Positions 1-4,205 of a stretch of DNA of 7,359 nucleotides are shown in pieces. The DNA is from Deltaproteobacteria bacterium (GTDB lineage: Bacteria; Desulfobacterota; JADFXK01), in the NCBI GenBank assembly GCA_015233285.1, contig JADFYA010000180.1:1-7359 (forward strand), read 5' to 3'. Position numbers and translations under genes: made by a program. A model generated the notes under the pieces. The model had not been told where the DNA came from, did no database searches, and saw only the letters and a list, made by a program, of their open reading frames with translations. Numbering within the stretch: the first letter of the stretch is position 1; the number at the start of each line of letters is the position of its first letter.

Positions 1-307
1 ATTTGGGTAGATCCACCTCAGCGGCCGGAGTCGTCTCGATGATTCGGTCCTGGACCAGAAACCGAAAAAGAGTCCGCACGGCCGCCATCCGCCGGGCCAC
101 GGTCGAATCCTTGAAGCCCTGTTTTTTCAGGTCAAAGATATATGCCGTAAGATCTATCCGGGTCACGGCTTTAAGGTCGGCGATTCCCCGAACGCTCAAA
201 AAATGCACAAACCCGAGGAGGTCCCCGTTGTAGGAAGAAATAGAATTATCGGCCAGTCCCCGCTCCACCTTCAAGAAATCGAAGAACCTGTCAAGATACT
301 CGTCCAT
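1..307 (-). CDS. xerD: Tyrosine recombinase, XerD-like (5' part only)
   Basis: Reading leftward from ATG at 307, 102 codons are open to the window edge, so only the N-terminal part is present. The product starts MDEYLDRFFDFLKVERGLAD and contains NSISSYNGDL, DSTVARRMAAVRTLFRFL and ends in a DLPK stretch. These match the SAM-like core-binding domain at the N-terminus of XerC/XerD recombinases (L-x-VERGL, S-x-x-Y-x-x-DL, R-x-x-A-x-R-x-x-FRFL, P-A-x-x-x-x-x-PK). The catalytic domain with the R-H-R-Y residues lies outside the window. XerC/D resolve chromosome dimers at dif; XerD is preferred over XerC or a phage-type integrase from the overall fit. A GAGG Shine-Dalgarno site (319-316) sits 8 bases before the ATG and supports this start, although the frame stays open farther upstream. 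It lies 68 bases downstream of speD in the same direction and is probably co-transcribed with it. Confidence 0.85.
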   Translation of the reverse strand, partial: MDEYLDRFFDFLKVERGLADNSISSYNGDLLGFVHFLSVRGIADLKAVTRIDLTAYIFDLKKQGFKDSTVARRMAAVRTLFRFLVQDRIIETTPAAEVDLPK

Positions 308-375
308 AGCCCATGCCTCGGAGCTTCCGGGAATAGTATTCCCCCTGGAGAACCGGCCGAACAGCGCAATATTTC

Positions 376-765
376 TCAAGATTGATCGGGTTTGTGTTTT
401 ATCTCTGCGTCAGGTAGATCAAGGACGCCACGCTTTATTTCCATTAAGGAGACGTTCTGGCACTTGAAGTGTTCTTTTAAGTAGTTCATAGCCTTATCAC
501 CCTGGATAAGGTCACCGCAAGTGAAGATATCTACGGCGCAGTAGCCGTATTCCGGCCAGGTATGGATAGAGAAGTGGGATTCGGCAATGATGACCATGCC
601 GCTGATACCGTGGGGGGAGAATTTATGAAAGTAAGGTTTGATAATAGACGCGCCGGAGACCCGAACAGATTCCATGATGTGGTGTTCGACGGCCTCTAAG
701 TCGTTGATGATCTCCCGATCGCATTCGTATAGCTCGATGATAAGGTGTTTTCCTAATGATTTCAT
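376..765 (-). CDS. speD: S-adenosylmethionine decarboxylase proenzyme
   Basis: The 129-residue product has the length of the short bacterial/archaeal (class 1B) AdoMet decarboxylases. The enzyme decarboxylates S-adenosylmethionine to give the aminopropyl donor for polyamine synthesis. The proenzyme cuts itself between Glu62 and Ser63, and Ser63 becomes the pyruvoyl cofactor. The key stretch reads AESHFSIHTWPEYGYCAVD (61-79) followed by IFTCGD. Ser63, His68 and Cys83 fall at the same numbers as the processing and catalytic residues I know from the Thermotoga maritima enzyme. The start MKSLGKHLIIELYECD is typical of the family. The frame is closed upstream by TAA at 792-790, so ATG at 765 is the first usable ATG. 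The ribosome site is only moderate (GGTG at 774-771), in contrast to the strong one of the small ORF just upstream. Two aminopropyltransferase genes lie divergently from 1525, which fits a polyamine module. Confidence 0.96.
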   Translation of the reverse strand: MKSLGKHLIIELYECDREIINDLEAVEHHIMESVRVSGASIIKPYFHKFSPHGISGMVIIAESHFSIHTWPEYGYCAVDIFTCGDLIQGDKAMNYLKEHFKCQNVSLMEIKRGVLDLPDAEIKHKPDQS

Positions 766-794
766 AGCGGCACCATAAGACAGGCGGTTTTAAC

Positions 795-869
795 TTAAGT
801 GTGTCCATAGCCAATGTGCGTAACGTTGAAATGGCGTATCAAATGATAAGGAAGCCGATTCCTCTTCAT
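795..869 (-). CDS. 24-codon leader ORF before speD
   Basis: This short ORF starts with ATG at 869 and ends with TAA at 797-795. It has the best Shine-Dalgarno site on the left side of the window, AAAGGAG (882-876), 6 bases before the ATG. The peptide begins MKRNRLPYHLIRHF and ends in HIGYGHT, so it is rich in Arg and His and basic, with no hydrophobic segment. It ends 29 bases before the speD ATG, in a different frame, and sits between the predicted speD promoter and speD. This layout suggests a translated leader peptide controlling speD. A general parallel is the Arg/His-rich SpeFL peptide before E. coli speF, but I see no alignment that would prove homology. It could also be a chance ORF; the strong ribosome site argues against that. 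Confidence 0.5.
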   Translation of the reverse strand: MKRNRLPYHLIRHFNVTHIGYGHT

Positions 870-875
870 GGTTTT

Positions 876-882
876 CTCCTTT
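876..882 (-). promoter_or_regulatory. Strong Shine-Dalgarno site of the leader ORF
   Basis: AAAGGAG on the minus strand, 6 bases before the ATG of the 24-codon ORF. It is much stronger than the GGTG before speD itself, which is why the small ORF deserves annotation. Confidence 0.65.
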
Positions 883-963
883 CTTGTCCTAATTGGTTAA
901 TATCCGTATAGGTTTGGCCTTTCCGCTTCGACCAAAAGGTAGTCATGATTTGAAAAGGAGCGA

Positions 964-992
964 AGCATAGCAGAAGGTATAAAGAATAGCAA
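964..992 (-). promoter_or_regulatory. Sigma70-like promoter of the leader ORF-speD transcript
   Basis: On the minus strand, TTGCTA (992-987) is followed after exactly 17 bases by TATGCT (969-964), which is preceded by TG at the extended -10 position. Each hexamer matches the consensus at four of six positions. The predicted start of transcription is near 957, giving a leader of about 88 bases before the small ORF and about 190 before speD. Confidence 0.5.
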
Positions 993-1152
993 TAGAAAAA
1001 TTGAGCCGGGTGGTATTTTCTTGCAATACTGTAAACCCCATGTAATCTCACAGGAATTGTTCACATAAGAGCATCCGGACATTAACCTTGACCGTTTACC
1101 GGGCTGATTATTCTTCTACCGGCAAATATCCCTTGCGCCCGTGTCCTCTTTT

Positions 1153-1220
1153 GGGTAATGTTGCGGTCAACCTCCCCCAGATCCGGGTCAAACCCGAACC
1201 CGACCGGGGTGACGTTACCC
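1153..1220. repeat. Nested imperfect inverted repeat (cruciform or RNA hairpin)
   Basis: Outer arms GGGTAA (1153-1158) and TTACCC (1215-1220) enclose GTCA (1166-1169) with TGAC (1210-1213), then a C-run (1174-1178) with GGGG (1206-1209). At the centre is a perfect 5-bp hairpin, CGGGT-CAA-ACCCG (1184-1196). The nested pairing gives a 68-base foldback. It could be a mobile palindromic element or a structured RNA; nothing more specific can be read from it. Confidence 0.45.
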
Positions 1221-1344
1221 GACGGACAAAAAACAACCCCCACCACGGACGGATGCCTCGAACAGGCCTAATTGGTTCTTTGGAAATGACTTTGGGGGCT
1301 AGCGACCTCCTGACCCTCTTGCTGACACGTAACTATCCGTATTT

Positions 1345-1389
1345 CCCAGGGCGCTGCCCTTGGGCTAACCTAGAGCGCCCCTCCGGGGC
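1345..1389. repeat. Paired GC-rich hairpins, REP-like element
   Basis: The first hairpin pairs CCCAGGGC (1345-1352) with GCCCTTGGG (1356-1364), leaving one bulged T and a GCT triloop. The second pairs GCCCC (1377-1381) with GGGGC (1385-1389) over a TCC triloop. Two such hairpins separated by about 12 bases look like a REP/BIME-type or MITE-type intergenic repeat. Near-identical 15-mers (TTTGGAA-A/T-TGACT-T/A-T, 13 of 15 identical) stand at 1279-1293 and 1393-1407 on either side and may mark its borders. Repetition elsewhere in the genome cannot be tested here. Confidence 0.5.
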
Positions 1390-1458
1390 TTGTTTGGAAT
1401 TGACTATTTTAGAAGATTTAGCTCATTTTTCTTTCACTTAAGTCAATGACATTGACCA

Positions 1459-1507
1459 GCAACACGCAACCCGCAACACGTAACCCGCAACACGTAACCA
1501 GCAACCC
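1459..1507. repeat. 7-bp tandem repeat, seven units (14-bp higher period)
   Basis: Consecutive heptamers read GCAACAC, GCAACCC, GCAACAC, GTAACCC, GCAACAC, GTAACCA, GCAACCC, with a degenerate eighth (GCATCAA) after. Alternation of the -CAC and -CCC types gives a 14-bp period. The array ends only 5 bases before the speE1 ribosome site (AAGGGGA, 1513-1519), so it would lie in the speE1 leader. It is not CRISPR: units are contiguous with no spacers. Confidence 0.85.
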
Positions 1508-1524
1508 GCATCAAGGGGACGACC

Positions 1525-2457
1525 ATGCGCACAGAAAACTGGCTTATTGAATTCTTCGGCCGGTGCCGAGCTCATATGTTTAAGATCAAGAAGACCATCG
1601 TGTCCACCCAGTCGCGTTTTCAGAATATCTTGATCGCCGATGTGGACCATTTTGGTAAGGCTCTGTTTCTGGACGGAGTACCCCAGTCTGCTGCCCTGGA
1701 TGAACACATTTATCACGAAACATTAATCCATCCCGCCCTGGTGGCCAATGGCCGGCCCAAAAAAGTCTTCCTGGCCGGGGGTGGCGAAGGTGCCGTAGTT
1801 CGGGAGACCCTGAAGCATAACTCAGTGGAAAAAGTGCTCATGATCGACATCGACGACATCATGGTCGACATGGCCAGGCAGCATCTCTATGAATGGCACC
1901 AGGGCGCCTTTGATGACCCTCGGGTGGAGCTGAAACATGAGGACGCCCGCGGTTACCTGGCCACGGCGAATGAAAAATTCGATTGCATAATCATGGACTT
2001 GACCGACCCATTCGAGGGCAGTCCTTCGGCCGGACTGTTCACCCTGGATTTCTATAACATCGTCAAATCCCGTTTGAATGAGGGAGGCGTTTTTGCCGCC
2101 CAGGCGGAGCACGCCCTGATGGGTGAGCAATACGCCCACGTCTCCATCATCAAGACCTTGAAACAGGTCTTTAAATACGTCATGCCCTACTATACCATGA
2201 TCTATTTTTACCGGGTCATCTGGGGATTCGTCTTGGCCAGCGACAGCCCCCTGCCTGAAATCATGACCCCGGCCCACGTGGACGCCACGGTTGGTAACCT
2301 GAACGCGGGATTGAAGTTCTATGACGGCGAAACCCACACAAACTTGTTTTCGGCTCCCAAATACCTGCGCGATGACCTGAATAATCCCGATTTTGGCATG
2401 ATTATCAGCGACTCCAGACTATTGAACCTTCCCAAACCCGGATCATGCAACATTTAG
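1525..2457 (+). CDS. speE: Aminopropyltransferase, GGGEG subgroup (spermidine/thermospermine synthase-like)
   Basis: The 310-residue product is a SpeE-family aminopropyltransferase that moves the aminopropyl group of decarboxylated SAM to a di- or polyamine. An N-terminal beta domain (about 1-65) holds Q54-S55, D59-E60 and YHE (63-65). The Rossmann part has GGGEGA (85-90), RETLKH (93-98), DID (108-110), EDA (139-141) and the catalytic DLTDP (158-162, Asp158 the expected general base), then WGF (233-235). Ordinary SpeE has GGGDGG and EID. GGGEG with DID, EWHQGAFDDPR (123-133) and DLTDP-x-EG-x-P is the pattern of plant ACL5 thermospermine synthase and thermophile agmatine/triamine aminopropyltransferases, so the acceptor may be agmatine, putrescine or spermidine. 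AAGGGGA (1513-1519) precedes ATG at 1525, and an upstream in-frame stop at 1495 limits other starts. A paralog follows after 82 bases and speD is divergent. Confidence 0.93.
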   Translation: MRTENWLIEFFGRCRAHMFKIKKTIVSTQSRFQNILIADVDHFGKALFLDGVPQSAALDEHIYHETLIHPALVANGRPKKVFLAGGGEGAVVRETLKHNSVEKVLMIDIDDIMVDMARQHLYEWHQGAFDDPRVELKHEDARGYLATANEKFDCIIMDLTDPFEGSPSAGLFTLDFYNIVKSRLNEGGVFAAQAEHALMGEQYAHVSIIKTLKQVFKYVMPYYTMIYFYRVIWGFVLASDSPLPEIMTPAHVDATVGNLNAGLKFYDGETHTNLFSAPKYLRDDLNNPDFGMIISDSRLLNLPKPGSCNI

Positions 2458-2539
2458 GCATTGGCGGATATGATCAGAACATGAACAACCATGGGCCAGA
2501 CGGGCGTCCAACCAGGAGTTATCAGGCGGGAGTGAAAAG

Positions 2540-3430
2540 ATGAGCTCAAATAACTGGATCATTGATTATTCAAAAAAGAACCGGTCCTTCATGTATGAAG
2601 TCAACCGGGTTATCGTCCAGACCGAATCACCTCACCAGGAGATTATCATCGCTGATACGCAATTCTTCGGCCGGGCTGTTTTTCTCGACGGGATGGCCAG
2701 GTTATCAGGTTTGGATAGACAGGTTTACTACGAAGCTTTGGTGCATCCAGCCATGCTGGCCCATGCCGGTCCCCGGCGGGTGTTCGTGGCCGGCGGCGGT
2801 GAAGGATTGATCTTGAACGAGATCCTAAAACACTCTTCGGTGGACCGGGTTGTTCTGGCTGAACGGGATGAAACCCTGGTCAGGTTGGCTAAGGAACATC
2901 TCCAGGACTGGCTCCAGGGGGTATTTGATGATTCACGGGTGGAGGCGATCTACCGGAACCCCAGGGATTATCTGGCCAACACCGAGGATTTCTTTGATGT
3001 TATCTTCATCGATGTTAAGAGCGATTTTGAAGAGTTTCCATCTCCTTTCGCCACCTCTGAATTTTATGCTCTGGCCAAATCCCGATTGGCTGCCGGAGGC
3101 ATTCTGGCCACCATTGCCGAGCATACCGAACCCGGTTTTCACCTCCCCTTGGTTTCCATTATTAAAACCCTGAGCCGGCTTTTTGAAGGCGTCGTTCCTT
3201 ACCACACGCCCGTTACGCTTTTTGCCGATATCAATGCTTTTGCCCTGGCCGGGCCGGCGGGCCTCAAAGACCGGTGCACCGCGGCCGAGATCGGCCGGGC
3301 CATCACCCAGAGGAACTTGAAGCTCAAGCATTATGACCCTGAATCTCACCAGGGCATGTTCGCTATGCCGAAACACATCCGGACCGCCCTGGCCGATCCT
3401 CATGCCGGTGGTATACTTCATGAACAATAA
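2540..3430 (+). CDS. Divergent SpeE paralog with altered active site
   Basis: The 296-residue product aligns with the preceding SpeE1 without gaps for about 165 residues (NWIIDY/NWLIEF start, VHPAM/IHPAL, GGGEG at 85-89, LKH, FDDSRVE, SIIKTL), so the two arose by duplication. Many functional positions differ: Q54 to Arg, E60 to Arg, H64 to Tyr, R93 to Asn, the DID ribose-contact motif to ERD (108-110), D140-A to N-P, DLTDP to DVKSD (158-162), and the WGF Trp to Asn232. The first Asp158 is kept, but the second Asp, the adenine-contact Asp and the substrate-side Gln, His and Trp are gone. It may be a regulatory partner of SpeE1 or act on another substrate; it is unlikely to be an ordinary spermidine synthase. 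The frame is intact with a good ribosome site (GGGAG, 2528-2532, 7 bases before ATG), so it is a maintained gene. Confidence 0.85.
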   Translation: MSSNNWIIDYSKKNRSFMYEVNRVIVQTESPHQEIIIADTQFFGRAVFLDGMARLSGLDRQVYYEALVHPAMLAHAGPRRVFVAGGGEGLILNEILKHSSVDRVVLAERDETLVRLAKEHLQDWLQGVFDDSRVEAIYRNPRDYLANTEDFFDVIFIDVKSDFEEFPSPFATSEFYALAKSRLAAGGILATIAEHTEPGFHLPLVSIIKTLSRLFEGVVPYHTPVTLFADINAFALAGPAGLKDRCTAAEIGRAITQRNLKLKHYDPESHQGMFAMPKHIRTALADPHAGGILHEQ

Positions 3431-3500
3431 AAAGCCAACGCGGGAAGAGTAGGGGGGGTGGGGAGAGTGGGCCCCTGAATCAGGTTACCCCCTTGGCTTT
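3431..3500 (+). terminator. Foldback after the spe pair, possible terminator
   Basis: Directly after the speE2 stop, AAAGCCAA (3431-3438) is a perfect inverted repeat of TTGGCTTT (3493-3500), and inside it GGGGGT (3454-3459) can pair with ACCCCC (3487-3492). A small CCTG-AAT-CAGG hairpin lies at the centre. There is no proper U-run after the stem, so intrinsic termination is uncertain. The position between the spe pair and the separately controlled fur gene fits an end of transcription. Confidence 0.4.
3442..3471 (+). other. G-quadruplex-type G-rich tract
   Basis: Four G-tracts of 3, 7, 4 and 3 bases (3442-3444, 3452-3458, 3460-3463, 3469-3471) are separated by 7, 1 and 5 bases, which meets the usual G3+N1-7 rule. 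It would be carried in the sense RNA just after the speE2 stop. It competes with the stem described for 3431-3500, because both use the 3452-3458 G-run. Confidence 0.5.
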
Positions 3501-3528
3501 CCGTTATCAACAACAAATAATTTTGTTC

Positions 3529-3557
3529 TTGACAAGTGAGCTTTAATTTGTCATTAT
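3529..3557 (+). promoter_or_regulatory. fur promoter
   Basis: A perfect -35 TTGACA (3529-3534) is followed after 17 bases by CATTAT (3552-3557, four of six matches). TATACT (3555-3560) is a better -10 sequence but would need a 20-base spacer. Either places the start of transcription within or close to the Fur box. Confidence 0.55.
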
Positions 3558-3559
3558 AC

Positions 3560-3574
3560 TGATAATGAATATCA
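3560..3574 (+). promoter_or_regulatory. Fur box over the fur start site
   Basis: TGATAATGAATATCA matches the 7-1-7 Fur consensus (TGATAAT-N-ATTATCA) at all but one position of its arms. The overlapping 19-mer from 3561 matches the classical 19-bp Fur box at 15 positions. Its place at the fur promoter implies autorepression. Confidence 0.8.
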
Positions 3575-3590
3575 ATAACAACAGAAGGCA

Positions 3591-4022
3591 ATGATCACAC
3601 CTAACGCTAAAGAGATTTTTAGAGGCTATATCAAAGCCAAGGGCCTCCGCCACACCTGGCAAAGGGACACGATTATCGATGCCTTCCTGTCGGCCGCCGG
3701 GCACCTCACCGTGGATGAACTGTTTCAGATCGTCACCCGGATCCATCCCGGGATAGGTTACGCCACGGTCCACCGGAACTTGAACTTAATCCGGGAATGC
3801 GGCCTGGCTGACGAAATAAAAATCGGCAATGAAAAAACCAGGTTTGAGCCAACCTGCGGACGGACCCACCATGACCATCTCATCTGTTTGAAATGCAAAT
3901 GTTTTATTGAGGTGAACAACAACCAGATCGAACAGCTCCAGGAGAGGCTGGCCGAGGCGAACGATTTCCTACCTCTTCGGCACAAGTTGGAAATATACGG
4001 TCTTTGCAAGAATTGTAGGTGA
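3591..4022 (+). CDS. fur: Ferric uptake regulator family repressor
   Basis: The 143-residue product has the normal Fur length. The N-terminal winged helix contains LRHTWQRDTIIDAF and the recognition-helix stretch GYATVHRNLNLIRECGL (56-72). The C-terminal dimerisation domain carries the metal ligands H93-H94-D95-H96, the zinc-type CLKC (99-102) paired with C139 and C142, E107 and H131. An additional Cys104 gives a CKC. In this family the metal-bound dimer represses iron genes; PerR, Zur or Nur cannot be excluded from sequence, but two Fur boxes (one over its own promoter, one between fur and the feo genes) favour an iron sensor. The start at 3591 is the only ATG that fits, although the GAAGG ribosome site ends just 2 bases before it, an unusually short gap that may mean weak translation. 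The gene is followed in the same direction by the DtxR-FeoA and FeoB genes. Confidence 0.92.
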   Translation: MITPNAKEIFRGYIKAKGLRHTWQRDTIIDAFLSAAGHLTVDELFQIVTRIHPGIGYATVHRNLNLIRECGLADEIKIGNEKTRFEPTCGRTHHDHLICLKCKCFIEVNNNQIEQLQERLAEANDFLPLRHKLEIYGLCKNCR

Positions 4023-4045
4023 CATTTTTTAAAAACTCTTTTTAA

Positions 4046-4060
4046 TGATAATGAATATCG
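4046..4060 (+). promoter_or_regulatory. Fur box upstream of the feo genes
   Basis: TGATAATGAATATCG shares its first 14 bases with the box before fur, and the 19-mer from 4047 matches the 19-bp consensus at 15 positions. It lies 23 bases after the fur stop and about 145 bases before the DtxR-FeoA start, implying a separate Fur-repressed promoter for the feo genes. GATAAT (4047-4052) inside it could be a -10, but I see no good -35 at the right distance. Confidence 0.75.
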
Positions 4061-4136
4061 TTATAGATAGTGCATGGAGCCAAAAGACCTGATCTGAGCA
4101 ATTCTGTTTATGGCGATTATTCTCCTGGTTATGAGC

Positions 4137-4159
4137 CATGTTGCCATAGCCGGAACATG
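4137..4159 (+). other. Small hairpin in the feo leader
   Basis: CATGTT (4137-4142) and AACATG (4154-4159) are perfect inverted repeats, extended inside by CC and GG with one unpaired G. It lies in the roughly 145-base stretch between the Fur box and the regulator gene. No U-run follows and no known riboswitch is recognised. Confidence 0.3.
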
Positions 4160-4192
4160 ATATTGAACCCTGGCGGACCTGTCCTAACTTGA

Positions 4193-4200
4193 AGAGGTGG
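4193..4200 (+). promoter_or_regulatory. Shine-Dalgarno site that decides the dtxR-feoA start
   Basis: AGAGGTGG pairs well with the 16S tail and stands 5 bases before GTG at 4206. The in-frame GTG at 4197 lies within this site and so is unlikely to be the start. Confidence 0.7.
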
Positions 4201-4205
4201 ATAAC

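Larger units (their letters stand above)
870..1524. other. Divergent intergenic region between speD leader and speE1
   Basis: This 655-base stretch separates the two polyamine transcription units. It contains the speD promoter (964-992), a nested inverted repeat (1153-1220), a pair of GC-rich hairpins (1345-1389) flanked by a 15-bp imperfect direct repeat (1279-1293 and 1393-1407), and a 7-bp tandem repeat (1459-1507). A 117-codon frame at 1088-1441 looks spurious: no good ribosome site, low-complexity composition, and it runs through both palindromic elements. I see no clear sigma70 promoter for speE1; TTGACT at 1400-1405 is a possible -35 without a good -10. Confidence 0.6.

Noticed and set aside
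3..385. Two plus-strand frames at the left end
   Set aside because: They lie antisense to the XerD-like coding sequence, whose core-binding domain motifs are clear, and resemble nothing themselves.
866..1082. Two 61-codon minus-strand frames upstream of speD
   Set aside because: They overlap each other and the predicted speD promoter, lack ribosome sites and have no family features.
1088..1441. 117-codon plus-strand frame in the spe intergenic region
   Set aside because: No proper ribosome site, no recognisable domain, and it passes through two palindromic elements whose translation gives the PGRCP/PSGA pattern typical of spurious ORFs.
1459..1507. CRISPR array
   Set aside because: The units are 7 bp and contiguous, with no spacers and no cas genes.
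2933..3427. 164-codon minus-strand frame inside speE2
   Set aside because: Antisense shadow of a gene with clear family similarity; no independent motif.
4110..4160. 16-codon hydrophobic ORF in the feo leader
   Set aside because: It looks a little like a signal peptide but has no ribosome site and sits in a hairpin-forming stretch, so chance is more likely.
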